Shown piece by piece: positions 45,792 to 57,263 of a stretch of DNA of 64,000 bases. A model generated the notes under the pieces. That model was not told the origin of the DNA. It did not search any database and saw only the letters and a list, made by a program, of their open reading frames with translations. This stretch comes from DASZUK01 sp963745595 (GTDB taxonomy: Bacteria > Actinomycetota > Acidimicrobiia > Acidimicrobiales > RAAP-2), in contig CAVUYB010000007.1 of the NCBI GenBank assembly GCA_963745595.1, positions 372,001 through 436,000 of the forward strand, in the 5' to 3' direction. Both the position numbers and the translations under genes were made by a program. The first letter of the stretch is position 1; each line of letters opens with the position of its first letter.

Positions 45792-48700
45792 TCAGACCTT
45801 TTCGATCCAGGCGGTCGCGCCGGGCCGGTCGTCGAGGTCGAGCGCAGTCCCGTCGCCCGGGCCGTCACCGGCGCCATCGGACGGCGGCGGCCCGGCGGCG
45901 ATCTCGACCGCGAGGACCTCGCGGCCGATGGCGTCGAACAGCGGCGCGAGGTCGTCGAGGCCGGCCAGCGACAGGCGGATGTGGTCGGCGACGTCGAGCC
46001 CGCTGGACTTGCGCAGGTCCTGGACGAGGCGGACGACCTCGCGGGCCAACCCACGCCGCCGAAGGTCGTCGTCGAGGGCGAGGTCGAGGGCGACGACCTC
46101 GCCGCCCTCGCGCGAGACGGCGAAGCCGTCCCGGCCGAGCACGCGCAGCTCGACGTCCCCGGGACCGAGGTCGACCGAGCCACCGGGGAGGTCGACGGCG
46201 ACGGTCCCGCCGGCGTCGAGCGTGGCCGCCACGCCGGCCGCGTCGAGCATCGGCAGCGCGGCCTTCAGCTCCTTGACCTGTGGGCCGAGCCGGGGGCCGA
46301 GCGCCTTGAAGTTCATCGCCAGGTCGTACGTGAGGACGTCGCCGAGGTCGTCGACGACGTCGAGGGCGTCGACGTTCAGCTCGTCCTCGACGACGTCCCG
46401 GAGCACCGGCGGTGACCCCGGTCGGAGGTAGACGAGCGCCCGGCCGAGCGGCTGGCGGACCTTCATCCCGGCCTCGCTCCGGGCGGCCCGACCGAGCGAC
46501 GTCAGCCGGCGGGCGACGGCCATCTGCTCCTCGAGGGCCCGGTCGACGTCCGCGGCCCGGCCGGCCGGGTCCGGCCAGTCGGCCAGGTGGACGGAGTCGT
46601 CATCGGCCGCGCCGGTCAGGTCCCGCCACAGCCGGTCGGCGACGAACGGGCACAGCGGCGCCAGGAGCAGCGACAGCACGGTCAGCACCTCGTGCAGCGT
46701 CGCCTGGGCGGCCAGTGAGTCGCCGGGCGGGGCGTCCGGATCGGTCCGCCAGAACCGGCGGCGGCTGCGCCGGACGTACCAGTTCGAGAGATCGTCGACG
46801 AGGCGGGCCACCGCGGTCGCCGCGTCGAGCGGCTCGTAGGCGTCGAGCGCGACGGTGACGTCGGCGACGGTCGACGCCAGACGGGACCGCGCCCAGCGGT
46901 CGAGCGCCGGTCGGTCGGCCGGCGCCGGCACGGCCGGGTCGTCGGGGTCGAAGTCGTTCAACGACGCGTACGTCGTGAAGAAGCTGACCGTGTTCCACAG
47001 CGTCAGCAGCGTCTCGCGCAGCGCGGTGTCGATCGCCGCCAGGCTCACCCGGGTCGGCGTCCACGGGGAGCCCTGGCTGAACATCCACCACCGCAGCGGG
47101 TCCGCGCCGCGGCTCTCGAGGATCTCCCACGGGTCGATGACGTTGCCGACCGACTTCGACATCTTCTTCCCGTCGGCGTCGACGATGTGGCCGAGGCACA
47201 TGACGTGCCGGTACGGCGCCGGTGCGCCGTGCTCCTCGGGCCGCTCGACGAGCGTGTTGACGGCCAGCAGGGAGTAGAACCAGCCCCGCGTCTGGTCGAT
47301 CGCCTCGGTGATGAAGTCGGCCGGGTACGACGCCTCGAACGCCTCGCGGGAACCGGGCTGCCACGGGTAGCCGACCTGCGCGGCCGGCATCGATCCGGAG
47401 TCGAACCACGCGTCGATCACCGGCTCGACCCGCCGGGCCACCGGTGCCTCGGACCGGCCGGCAGCCGGGGCCCCGCCCGACGGCCCACCGGCCGACGTGT
47501 GGCAGTCGGGGCAGTCGAACACCACCTCGTCGATCGTCGGGCGGTGCGGGTCGACGTCGCGGACGTCCCGACCGGCCAGCTCGGACAGCTCGTCGAGCGA
47601 CCCGACGCAGAAGACGTGGCCGTCCGCGCACCGCCAGATCGGCAGCGGCGTGCCCCAGAACCGGTCCCGCGAGAGCGCCCAGTCGACGTTGTTGGCCAGC
47701 CACTCGCCGAACCGGCCGTCCCGGATGTACGCCGGGTGCCAGCCGATCGTCTGGTTGGCCGCGACCAGGTCGTCCTTGCGGGTCGACGTGGCGACGTACC
47801 AGCTCGGCTTGCCCCAGTAGATGAGCGGCGTCCGGCACCGCCAGCAGTGCGGGTACGAGTGCACGTACGGCTGGCGTCGCAGCAGAAGGCCGGCCGCCTC
47901 CAGGTGGTCGTTGACGTCGTGGTTGGCCTCCCGGACCGCCCGGCCGGCCAGCCAGCCGGCGGACGCGTCGAACCGGCCGTCCGGGCCGACCGGGTTCAGC
48001 GTCGGCAGGTCGTTGGCCCGACCGACCTGCCGGTCGATCTCGCCGAAGGCCGGCGCCAGGTGGACGAGGCCGGTGCCGTCCTCGGTCGTGACGTAGTCGG
48101 CCGGGACGACCCGCCAGCCGGTCGCCTCCGCACCCGGCGGCACCGCGACGACGTCGAGCGGTCGCCGGTAGCGGAGACCGACGAGGTCGCGGCCGGCGAG
48201 GCGGCGGGCGACGACCGCACCGTCGCCGAACACCGCGTCGACAAGCGCCTCGGCGACGACCATCCCGTCGACGACCGCGTACGTGAGGTCCGGGTCGACC
48301 GCGACGCCGGTGTTCGACGGGAGCGTCCACGGCGTCGTCGTCCAGACGACCAGCGCGGTCGCGCCGCCGGCCGCCGGATCGCCGACGACCGCCGGGTCGG
48401 CGTCGAGCAGCGGCAGGCGGACGTACGCCGACTCGTCCTCCTCGTCGCCGTAGACGTCCGGCTGGCCGAGCTCGTGGCTGGACAGCGCGGTGCCACAACG
48501 CGGGCAGTACGGGACGACCTTCAGGTCCTCGTAGAGCAGGCCCTGGTCGAAGAGGTTCTTCAGGTGCCACCAGACCGACTGGACGTAGGACGGATCGAAC
48601 GTCCAGTACGCGCTGTCGAGGTCGACCCAGTAGCCGATGCGCTCGGTCAGCCGCTGCCAGTCGCCGACGTAGTCGAGGACCGACTCCCGGCAGAGGCGGG

Positions 48701-49052
48701 TGAACTCGGCGATCCCGATCTCTTCTTCGATCTGCCGCTTGCCGGTGATGCCGAGCTTCTTCTCGACCTCGACCTCGACCGGCAGGCCGTGCGTATCCCA
48801 GCCGGCCCGGCGGGCCACCTGGTAGCCCCGCATCGTCCGGTACCGGCAGAACAGGTCCTTGTACACGCGCGCCCAGACGTGATGGAGCCCGGGCCGCCCG
48901 TTGGCCGTCGGCGGCCCCTCGTAGAACGTCCACCGCTCGGCGCCGTCCCGCCGGGCCACCGACCGCTCGAAGACGCGGTGCTCGGCCCAGCGGGCCAGCT
49001 CGGCGTCCTCCAGGGCGACGAAATCGGCGTCGGGCGGCACGGGACGGAACAA
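45792..49052 (-). CDS. ileS: Isoleucyl-tRNA synthetase, eukaryote-like type 2
   Basis: 1086 residues, uninterrupted. HIGH-type motif PTANGRPGLHHVWARVYKDL, TMRGYQVARRAGWDTHGLPV, editing (CP1) domain around residues 200-400 (VVWTTTPWTLPSNTGVAVDP), KMSKSVGNVIDPWEILESRG, and an anticodon-binding domain with a long C-terminal extension. PGLHHV in place of PHLGH and the overall length match type-2 IleS, often less sensitive to mupirocin. Start TTG 49052 is supported by AGGAG at about 49058-49062. No shift seen. Confidence 0.96.
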   Translation of the reverse strand: MFRPVPPDADFVALEDAELARWAEHRVFERSVARRDGAERWTFYEGPPTANGRPGLHHVWARVYKDLFCRYRTMRGYQVARRAGWDTHGLPVEVEVEKKLGITGKRQIEEEIGIAEFTRLCRESVLDYVGDWQRLTERIGYWVDLDSAYWTFDPSYVQSVWWHLKNLFDQGLLYEDLKVVPYCPRCGTALSSHELGQPDVYGDEEDESAYVRLPLLDADPAVVGDPAAGGATALVVWTTTPWTLPSNTGVAVDPDLTYAVVDGMVVAEALVDAVFGDGAVVARRLAGRDLVGLRYRRPLDVVAVPPGAEATGWRVVPADYVTTEDGTGLVHLAPAFGEIDRQVGRANDLPTLNPVGPDGRFDASAGWLAGRAVREANHDVNDHLEAAGLLLRRQPYVHSYPHCWRCRTPLIYWGKPSWYVATSTRKDDLVAANQTIGWHPAYIRDGRFGEWLANNVDWALSRDRFWGTPLPIWRCADGHVFCVGSLDELSELAGRDVRDVDPHRPTIDEVVFDCPDCHTSAGGPSGGAPAAGRSEAPVARRVEPVIDAWFDSGSMPAAQVGYPWQPGSREAFEASYPADFITEAIDQTRGWFYSLLAVNTLVERPEEHGAPAPYRHVMCLGHIVDADGKKMSKSVGNVIDPWEILESRGADPLRWWMFSQGSPWTPTRVSLAAIDTALRETLLTLWNTVSFFTTYASLNDFDPDDPAVPAPADRPALDRWARSRLASTVADVTVALDAYEPLDAATAVARLVDDLSNWYVRRSRRRFWRTDPDAPPGDSLAAQATLHEVLTVLSLLLAPLCPFVADRLWRDLTGAADDDSVHLADWPDPAGRAADVDRALEEQMAVARRLTSLGRAARSEAGMKVRQPLGRALVYLRPGSPPVLRDVVEDELNVDALDVVDDLGDVLTYDLAMNFKALGPRLGPQVKELKAALPMLDAAGVAATLDAGGTVAVDLPGGSVDLGPGDVELRVLGRDGFAVSREGGEVVALDLALDDDLRRRGLAREVVRLVQDLRKSSGLDVADHIRLSLAGLDDLAPLFDAIGREVLAVEIAAGPPPSDGAGDGPGDGTALDLDDRPGATAWIEKV

Positions 49053-49273
49053 GGGATCTCCTGGTCAGGGCGGTTCGAGCCGCGAGAACGGCTCCGGAAA
49101 GACTAGAGGCTCACCGAGCCACTCCGGCCGGTGCCGGGCCCGGTCGCCCCTGGGCACGTGTCGGTCGTCGCCAGTACGAGGTCCACGGCCGTCGATGCAC
49201 CCAAAGCGGGTGCGACCGATAAGCCTGCACCAGCGCAGTAGCATGTTCGTCTGGTCGACAGCGGGGGGAAGAC

Positions 49274-49916
49274 GTGCGCACCAGGTGGGGGGCAAGGGGC
49301 TTGGTGACTGTCGGCGTCGTGACGATCGGCGCTCTGGCCGCGTCGTGCGGCGGCGCGGCGCCGGCCACGTCGACCTACATCGCGTCCGGGCAGGTCCCGA
49401 AGGCCGACCTGCCGGCCCCCGGATCCCCGGCGGCCAAGGCGCTGGACTCGACCAAGAACACCGTCCCGCTGACAAAGCAGAACCCGACCACCGCGCTGTT
49501 CTCGGCCATCGGGATCTTCCAGTCCTGCCTGACCGGTCTCGGCGTCACCTTCATCGGGATCCCCAGTGCGAAGGACCCCAACTCGCCCGCCGACAACCCG
49601 ACGTACATCAAGAACCTGGAGACGTGCGCCACCCAGAGCAACATCCTCCAGGCGCTCAAGGCGGCGCAGACAGCCCAGGACAACCTCACGCCGAGCGAGG
49701 TGAAGACCGAGAACCAGCAGTACCTGAAATGGCGGACGTGCATGATCGCCCGGGGCTGGACCATCCCGCAGCCGACGCCCAACTCCAAGGGCCTGCTGTT
49801 CTCGTTCAACACAGCCAGCAACGCCGACGAACTTCAAGCCGCCGCCGGGCCAGAACCTGCTCTCGAGCCCGGACCTGCAGGCCTGTGCGGCCAAGGCCGG
49901 GGAAGAGGTGAAGTAG
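49274..49916 (+). CDS. Lipoprotein (export-operon component), one frameshift
   Basis: Signal peptide with lipobox LAASC (TVGVVTIGALAASCGG). The mature domain has cysteine-spaced helices (FQSCLTGLGVTFIGIP, NLETCATQSNILQAL, KWRTCMIARGWTIPQP). After TASNAD one extra G in GACGAAC shifts the frame. The restored end is NFKPPPGQNLLSSPDLQACA to a TAG at 49914-49916, placing a further Cys consistent with paired disulfides. First gene of a lipoprotein-adaptor-ABC operon. Role unknown; possibly a substrate or accessory factor of the transporter. Confidence 0.78.
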
Positions 49917-49980
49917 CCCGGCATCGTTCGGGCTAGCCAATCGAGTGAACCGACACCGGTCGACAAGGGGGCAATAAGAG

Positions 49981-52503
49981 GTGTCACGCAAGAAGAAGAT
50001 CGTCATCGCCGCACTGGCCGTCGTCGTCGTGGCGGCCGGCGTCATCACCGCGGTCGTCACCACCGGCAGCAGCGGCGGCGCCCAGCCGAACGAGGTCGTC
50101 GTGTTCGGCAAGGTCCAGGCGCGCACGCTCCAGGACACCGTCACGCTCAGCGGGACGCTCGCCCGCAAGCAGATCCGCAACGTCGATGCCGCCGACGCGG
50201 GCGTCGTGAGCACAGTGACGACGACGAACGGGTCGAACCCCCAGGCCGGGCAGACCCTCTTCGCCGTCAACGGCCGCCCGGCCATCACCGAGGACGGCTC
50301 CGTCCAGTTCTTCCGCTCCCTCACCCTCGGCGACCAGGGCGAGGACGTGCTGCAGCTGAAGAAGATCCTGGCCACCGCCGGTGACGACCCGGGCCCGATG
50401 AACAACTACTTCAACCAGCAGACGCAGTTCGCGCTGGCCCAGTGGCAGGCCCAGAACCACTACCCGAACTCGACGCCGGCGACCACCCAGGCCGTGACCG
50501 TCGCGCTCGACCCAGGGGACCGGCTACAAGCTCGGCAACCAGGACTCGGCCGGCCTCATCATCGGCCCCCCGGCGGCCCAGACGACCGCCTGGACCGGCG
50601 GCACCGGCACCGGCACGGGCCGGGCCGTCACGGGCACCGCCGTCACCGGCGGGCACGCCGGTCGGGCCACGGCCGTCCTGGCCGACCACGCCGGGGCCAC
50701 GCCGGCGGCGACCGGCACACCGGTCCTCACCATCCAATCCGTCGACCAGCAGGTCGTCCAGGGGCAGCCGGCCCCGTTCGTGATCACCTCGTCGAGCGCC
50801 TCGGCCACACCGATCACCGTCAACCTGACCGCCGGCGGAACAGCCGGCCAGGGCGTCGTCACCCCGCCGTCGTCGGTCACCCTGGCCGCCGGGGCCACCC
50901 AGGCGTCGGTATCGGTACAGACGAGGGCGACGACGACGGTGGCGGCGAACCAGACGATCGTCCTGTCCATCGCCGGCGGCACCGGCTACACCGTCGGCAC
51001 ACCGGGCTCGGCCCAGACGACGATCAAGAACGACAACGTCCCCGCCCTCACGATCACCGGCAGCACGACCGTGACGCCGGGCGCGGCGGCGACCCTGACG
51101 GTCACGGCCAACCAGGCCCCGCTCCAGAACCTGCAGGTCGCGCTGACGCGTCGCCGGCAGCGCCCAGGCCGGCACGGACTATCAACCGGTCAACCCGGTC
51201 GTGACGCTCGCCGCCGGGACGACGACGGCCACCGTCACGGTCGACACGCATCGCCACGACAGTGATCGCCCCGGCCAAGTACCTGGCCGTGTCGATCACC
51301 CCGTCGCCGACGACGTACACCGTGACAACGCCCGGCGCGGCCGTCGTCACCATCAGCGGGTCCACCGCTCAGCCCACGGTGACCCTGCGGTCGGCCACGA
51401 CGTACCTGCAGAAGGGTCAGCCCTACCAGCTCCTCGTCGGACTGAGCGAAGCGACGACCCAGCCGCTCACCATCCACCTCGGCTTCGGCGGCACCGCCGT
51501 CGTGGGGACCGACTACACGCCACCGGCCGGCAACATCGTCGTACCGGCCGGGCAGACCGCCCTGCAGGTCACCGTGCCGACCGTGACCAACAACACAGTC
51601 GAGCCCGACCGCGTCCTGACCGTCTCGCTGGCCCAGTCGCCCGACTATCAGATCGGCACACCGTCGAGCACCTCGGTGACCATCACCTCGTCGGTCGTCC
51701 CGACGCTCACGCTGACCGCCAACACGACAACCATCAGCCAGGGCGGCGCGGCCTCGTTCACCATCACCGCCAACCAGGCACCGGCCAAGAACACCTCGGT
51801 GAGCTTCGCCGTCGAAGGCACCGCTCAGCCGGGACAGAGCTACGTGCCGATGGCCGGGACGGCCCTGCTGGCCGCCGGCCAGACCCAGGTGACGGTGACC
51901 CTCCAGTCGCTGCGCACCGACGTCACCTTCGAACCGACCGACATGATCGTCGGCCAGTGGCCGATCCGGATCGGCCAGGTCTACGTGAAGGCCGGCGCGG
52001 CGATCGGCACCGGCGAGGCCATCCTGCAGCTGACCGAGCCGGACCTGAGCGTCACACTGCAGGCGTCGGCGGCCGACCGCACCAAGCTGAAGGTCGGCCA
52101 GCACTGCACCGTACAGATCTCCGGTCAGAACACAGAGGGCACCGGCGTCATCACCGAGCTCGACTCGACGCCGACCGTCGTGGCCGGTAGCAGCGGCGGG
52201 TCCTCGCAGGTCTACGAGGGGCGGATCCAGGTGTCCAACTTCTCCGGCGCCGACGGCTCGCAGGTGTCGATCAACGTCGTCGACCAACAGGTGGACAACG
52301 CCCTCACCGTGCCCATCGCCGCCGTCCTGCAGAACGGCTCGGGCCAGAACGTCGTCCGGGTCATCAACCTGAACAAGGGGGGCACGGTGACGACCGTGCC
52401 GGTCACGACCGGGCTGACCGAAGGCTCGTACGTACAGATCACGAAGGGCCTCCATCTCGGCCAGACCGTCATCGTCCAGACGAACCAGTCCCAGTCGAAG
52501 TGA
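49981..52503 (+). CDS. MacA/HlyD-like adaptor with PG-binding and Calx-beta domains
   Basis: A membrane-anchored periplasmic-adaptor-like protein. It has a TM anchor (KIVIAALAVVVVAAGVITAV), an adaptor strand (DTVTLSGTLARKQIRNVDAA), a peptidoglycan-binding module (LGDQGEDVLQLKKILATAGD ... FALAQWQAQNHY), and two to three Calx-beta domains in the middle (50750-51950: GTAVVGTDYTPPAGNIVVPA pattern). The adaptor C-terminal half follows (GEAILQLTEPDLSVTLQASA, VPIAAVLQNGSGQNVVRVIN). Three one-base insertions are evident: GGGG near 50515, GACGCGTC near 51150, CACGCATC near 51250. Adaptor-ATPase-permease order is MacAB-like; cargo unknown. Confidence 0.82.
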
Positions 52504-52513
52504 CGCCATCGAA

Positions 52514-53455
<942 letters not shown>

Positions 53456-53459
<4 letters not shown>

Positions 53460-54642
53460 GCCAGTGGCGCGATCTCACGAACGTCGCGTGGTCCGGCCTC
53501 AAGGCCCGCAAGGTGCGGACGGTCATGATCATGCTCGGCCCGATCATCGGCGTCGCCGCCATGGTCAGCGCCATCGGGCTGACCGAGAGCGCCAAGGGCG
53601 CCCTCCAGGCCCAGCTGGCCGAGCTCGGCACCAACCTGATCGTCGCCCAGGCCGGCAGCTCGTTCGGCTCGCAGAACCCGACCTTCCCGGCCAACGCCGT
53701 CCAGCGGGTCCAGAACGTCTCGACGGTGACCGCGGCCGCGGCCACCGCCAATCTCTCCGGCGTCGTCTCACTGCCCATCCAGGGGGCGAGCACCTACTAC
53801 CAGGCGTTCCCGGTGCCGGTCCGGGCCGCCGGCGTCAACCTGCCGTCGGTCCTCGAGGTCGGCATGGTCGACGGGCGGTGGCTCGACTCGGCCGACACCG
53901 ACCTCCACCTGCGCTCGGTCGTCCTCGGTGAGAGGACTGGCCAAGCAGTACGGCTACCTGCCCGGCGAGACCCGGACGATCCGGCTCAACAACGTGAACT
54001 TCGGCGTCGTCGGCGTCCTCGACACAGTGCCGCTCGACCCGACACTCGACAACGCCGCCTTCGTCACCGAGTGGGCGGCCAAGCACGATCTCGGCACCAA
54101 CGGCCGCCCCAACCAGCTCTACATCCGCTCCTCACCGGGGACCACCCAGGACACCGCCAACGCCATCCCGACGGCCATCAACCTGGGGGGCTCCGTCCAG
54201 GTGTCGACCCAAGTGCCGAGCGACGCCCTCGAGGCCCAGGCCCAGGCGAACAAGACCCTCCAGGAGGTCGCCCTGTTGGCCGGCCTGCTGGCCCTGATCG
54301 TCGGCGGCGTCGGCATCGCCAACGTCATGTCGATCTCGGTGATCCAGCGCTCGGCCGAGATCGGCATCCGCCGGGCCGTCGGCCACAGCCGGACCATCAT
54401 CGGCAGCCAGTTCCTGCTCGAGTCGCTCTTCGTCGGCATCCTCGGCGGCCTCGTCGGGGCCGCGCTCGGGCGTCGGCATCGTCTACGCGGTCTCTGCCAT
54501 CGCCGGCTGGGTGACCGTCATCGACTACCCCGAGATCCCGCTGTGGATGGGACTTGCCCTCTTCGTCTCCGTCGGCGCCGGGCTGTACCCGTCGATCAAG
54601 GCCGCCCGGCTCGAACCCCTCGAGACGCTCCGCCTCGGCTAG
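53456..54642 (+). CDS. MacB-type ABC permease, two frameshifts
   Basis: FtsX/MacB-like permease. N-terminal helix TVMIMLGPIIGVAAMVSAIG, a periplasmic MacB core domain (GTNLIVAQAGSSFGSQNPTF ... VNLPSVLEVGMVDGRWLDSA), then GVVGVLDTVPLDPTLDNAAF. Three C-terminal helices follow (VALLAGLLALIVGGVGIANV, ISVIQRSAEIGIRRAVGHS, and the last ending PSIKAARLEPLETLRLG). An extra A in GAGAGGACTG near 53930 and an extra G in CTCGGGCGTC near 54470 must be removed. GTG 53456 overlaps the ATPase stop. Its TAG and the convergent gene's TAG share one CTAG. Confidence 0.87.
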
Positions 54643-55366
54643 TTGGCGCCGGCGCCGGCCGAGCTGCTGCCCGAGCTCGCCGACCCACCGGACGACCCAC
54701 CGGCCGCGCTGCCCGAACCACCGGCGCTCGCGCCGCTCGCCGCGCCCGATCCACCGGATCCGCGGCCGCGGCGGCTGTGCCGGCCGATGCCGCTGTGGCT
54801 GATGCGCCGGTCGCCCCGGCCGATGCTGTCGCTCCGCCGGCGCCGGCTGTCCCCCCGGCGCCCGCACCCGCACCCGCTGTCGCGCCACCGCCACCGGCAC
54901 CGCCCGCCGCAGCCGCTGCCCCGCCGGCCCCGGCCCCACCGGCGCTGGCCCCACCAGCCCCGGCGGCGCTGGCTGTGGCGCCGGCGGTCGATGCTGTGCC
55001 GCCCGCGGACCCGGTCGCACCGCCGGCGGTCGAACCGCCCGCGCCGCCGCTTGTCGCGCTCGTCGCGGCCCCGCCGGCCGAACCGGCTGTGCTGCTTGTC
55101 GCGGTGCCGTGTGTGTTGCCTGTGGGCCCGGTGGCCGAGGAGATGACGGAGCCGGAGGTGTGCCCGGGGCCTGTCGGGTTCGACCCGATCGGGCCGCCGT
55201 AGCTGGAGGAGCCGGACGTCCCCGAGAGGACGACCACCAGGACGACACCGACCGCGACGAGCAGGACGACCGCCGCGCCGATGACCCATCCCCGGCGACG
55301 GCCGCCGGGCCCGCTCGGTTCTGTGTCGAACTCGGCGTCGATCTCGAGAGGGGCAGCGACGGTCAT
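54639..55366 (-). CDS. Membrane-anchored Gly/Ala/Ser-rich low-complexity protein
   Basis: A short cytoplasmic N-terminus (MTVAAPLEIDAEFDTEPSGP), one TM helix (GWVIGAAVVLLVAVGVVLVV), then an extracellular Ser/Gly/Thr stretch and a long (G/A/S)n tail. The frame from 55366 turns Arg-rich after about 54760. A neighbouring frame keeps Gly/Ser/Ala and ends GSSSAGAGAN at 54639, so one indel is likely. No homologous domain recognised; low-complexity tails of this kind span or decorate cell walls. Start ATG 55366 is 10 bases from the HAD gene stop. Confidence 0.6.
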
Positions 55367-55375
55367 GGTAAAACG

Positions 55376-56140
55376 TTACCGGTCTTCGCCGGCCAATGGC
55401 GGGCGATCGCCCGGTCGGCCGGTGCCGGCGGCCGGTGCGGCCATCGGGTCGGCCCGGTGGACCGCCGACACCCGCTGCCACATCGCCTCGTCGGCCTCTT
55501 CGAGCGAGCCGAGGACGGCGTCGGCCAGGGCGAAGGCCGGCCGGTCCCGCTCGGCGGTCTCGGGGACGGCGACGCAGGCCATCCGGGCGGCCTTGGCCGC
55601 GAGCACGCCGGCCGGCGCGTCCTCCCAGACGAGACAGCGGTCCGGTGCCACCCCCAGCCGGGTGGCGGCGGTCAGGAAGACGCCGGGGTGGGGCTTGCCG
55701 TACGGCTCGTCCTCGGCCGAGTGGACGAGCTCGAACGCGTCGGCCCAGCCGAAGTGGTCGAGGACGAGGTCGATCAAGCGGTACTCCGACGACGACGCGA
55801 CGGCGAGCGGCAGGCCGTGGGCCCCGCAGAGGTCGATGGCCTGCCGGACCCCCGGCTTCGGCTCGCCCTTGGCCACGACGAGCGCCATGACCCGGTCGAC
55901 GATCTCGACGGCCACCTCGTCCGTCGTCGGTCCGGCCCACGGGTACCGCTCGTGCCAGTACCGCGTGACCTCGTTGACGAACATCCCCTTCGTCTGTCGG
56001 CACGCGGACGCCACCAGCGGGACGCCCAGCCCGCCGAGCACGTCGATCTCGGCCTCGTGCCACAGCGGCTCGGAGTCGACGAGCAGGCCGTCCATGTCGA
56101 AGATGGACGCGCCGAAGAGCTCCGTCGGTGTGCCCCCCAT
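55376..56140 (-). CDS. HAD-family sugar-phosphate phosphatase (HxpB-like)
   Basis: 254 residues. Motif I FDMDGLLVDSEPLWHEAEID, motif II VASSSEYRLIDLVLDHFG, and motif III/IV EPYGKPHPGVFLTAATRLGV with CLVWEDAPAGVLAAKAARM. The cap domain is the helical C1 type. This matches beta-phosphoglucomutase-like phosphatases (hexitol/2-deoxyglucose-6-phosphate type). The C-terminal 30 residues are Pro/Gly-rich. Start 56140; 26 bases from the glutathione peroxidase gene. Confidence 0.88.
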   Translation of the reverse strand: MGGTPTELFGASIFDMDGLLVDSEPLWHEAEIDVLGGLGVPLVASACRQTKGMFVNEVTRYWHERYPWAGPTTDEVAVEIVDRVMALVVAKGEPKPGVRQAIDLCGAHGLPLAVASSSEYRLIDLVLDHFGWADAFELVHSAEDEPYGKPHPGVFLTAATRLGVAPDRCLVWEDAPAGVLAAKAARMACVAVPETAERDRPAFALADAVLGSLEEADEAMWQRVSAVHRADPMAAPAAGTGRPGDRPPLAGEDR

Positions 56141-56166
56141 CGGCGCCGGAGGGTCCGCCGGGGTGC

Positions 56167-56655
56167 TCAGGACGGGAGCTGGGCCTCGACGGCCCTGACG
56201 AGCGCCGGGTCGTCCGGGGTCACCGGCGGGCGGAACCGCCCGACGATCTCGCCGCCCGGCGAGACGAGGAACTTCTCGAAGTTCCAGGTGATGTCGCCGG
56301 CTTCACCGTCGGCGTCGGCGACGGCCGTCAGCTCGTCGTAGATCGGGTGCCGCTGCGCCCCGTTGACGTCGATCTTCTCGAACATCGGGAACGTGACGCC
56401 GTACGTCGTCGAGCAGAACTCCTGGATCTCCTCGGCCGTCCCCGGCTCCTGGCCCATGAACTGGTTGCACGGGAACCCGAGGACGGTGAACCCCTTGTCG
56501 CCGTACTCCTTCTGCAGCTGCTCGAGGCCCTCGTACTGCGGGGTCAGCCCGCACTTCGAGGCCACGTTGACCAGCAGGAGGGCCTGGCCCTCGTACGGGG
56601 CCAGCGAAGACGGCTCGCCCTGGAGGGTGTGGATCGGGATGTCGTAGAGCGCCAT
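56167..56655 (-). CDS. Glutathione peroxidase-family thiol peroxidase
   Basis: 162 residues. Peroxidatic Cys in LLVNVASKCGLTPQYEGLEQ, Gln/second Cys in VLGFPCNQFMGQEPGT, and Trp/Asn in DITWNFEKFLVSPGGEIVGR. Cysteine replaces selenocysteine. Bacterial members usually take electrons from thioredoxin. ATG 56655 gives the standard start MALYDIPIHTLQGE; the frame extends further upstream without conservation. Confidence 0.94.
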   Translation of the reverse strand: MALYDIPIHTLQGEPSSLAPYEGQALLLVNVASKCGLTPQYEGLEQLQKEYGDKGFTVLGFPCNQFMGQEPGTAEEIQEFCSTTYGVTFPMFEKIDVNGAQRHPIYDELTAVADADGEAGDITWNFEKFLVSPGGEIVGRFRPPVTPDDPALVRAVEAQLPS

Positions 56656-56710
56656 GCTCGGCAGGCTAGCGGGAGGGACGGACGACGGCGCCCCCGGAGA
56701 TGCCGGGCCC

Positions 56711-57028
56711 TTACCGCAGACCGAGGACGGTGACCAGGCTCTCGTCGATCCCCCACAACTCTTGCGGACTGGCCAGTCCGACCCGGTCGCCAAGACGGTT
56801 GACGTCGACCGCGCCGACCTGTTCGACGAGGACCCGGGTCGTTTCCCCGTCGATAACGGCCTCCGGCCGGAAGCTCGCCGGCCGGGCACTCCGAGACGTC
56901 GGGGCGATCAGGACGACCGAACGAGGGAGCAGGGCATCGGTTTGGACAACGACCCCGAAACGTCGACCTTGCTGCTCGTGGCCGCTCCGCTGGGGCGGCC
57001 GGAGCTCGTAGACGTCACCCCTCTGCAC
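56711..57028 (-). CDS. MazF/PemK-type endoribonuclease toxin
   Basis: 105 residues: MQRGDVYELRPPQRSGHEQQ, then RRFGVVVQTDALLPRSVVLI and TTRVLVEQVGAVDVNRLGD. The RGDVY start and a (V/I)L(V/C)EQ(V/I)..VD..R strand are diagnostic of the PemK/MazF fold, which cuts mRNA or tRNA. GTG 57028 lies inside the antitoxin gene (14-base overlap). The module looks intact. Confidence 0.9.
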   Translation of the reverse strand: MQRGDVYELRPPQRSGHEQQGRRFGVVVQTDALLPRSVVLIAPTSRSARPASFRPEAVIDGETTRVLVEQVGAVDVNRLGDRVGLASPQELWGIDESLVTVLGLR

Positions 57029-57254
57029 GGAGGCTCTCCATCAGTGAAGCCAGCTCCTGCATCTCGCGGCGATCCTCCTCGTCCGCGTCGAGCGCCGCGA
57101 CCTCGACCCGGAGCGCCTCGTGGCGACGAAGCGCCGCCGCCGCGTCGAGGATCGACTTCCGGACGGCCTCCGACCGACTCATCCCGGACGCTTCGAGCGT
57201 CCGCAGCGCTCGCTGCACCTCGTCGTCCAGACGAACGGACACTGCCTGCGACAT
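57015..57254 (-). CDS. Ribbon-helix-helix antitoxin (MazE role)
   Basis: 79 residues from ATG 57254: MSQAVSVRLDDEVQRALRTL then EASGMSRSEAVRKSILDAAA gives a clear RHH DNA-binding motif. The acidic tail (ALDADEEDRREMQELASLME) would neutralise the toxin. It probably autorepresses through the near-palindrome 10 bases upstream. Confidence 0.87.
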   Translation of the reverse strand: MSQAVSVRLDDEVQRALRTLEASGMSRSEAVRKSILDAAAALRRHEALRVEVAALDADEEDRREMQELASLMESLRAEG

Positions 57255-57263
57255 GCCGCGAAG

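Noticed and set aside
49053..49273. Possible T-box leader upstream of ileS
   Set aside because: A short GGCTC/GAGCC hairpin and a GGCACCG stretch are present, but there is no convincing specifier loop or TGGNACCGCG core in the right order.
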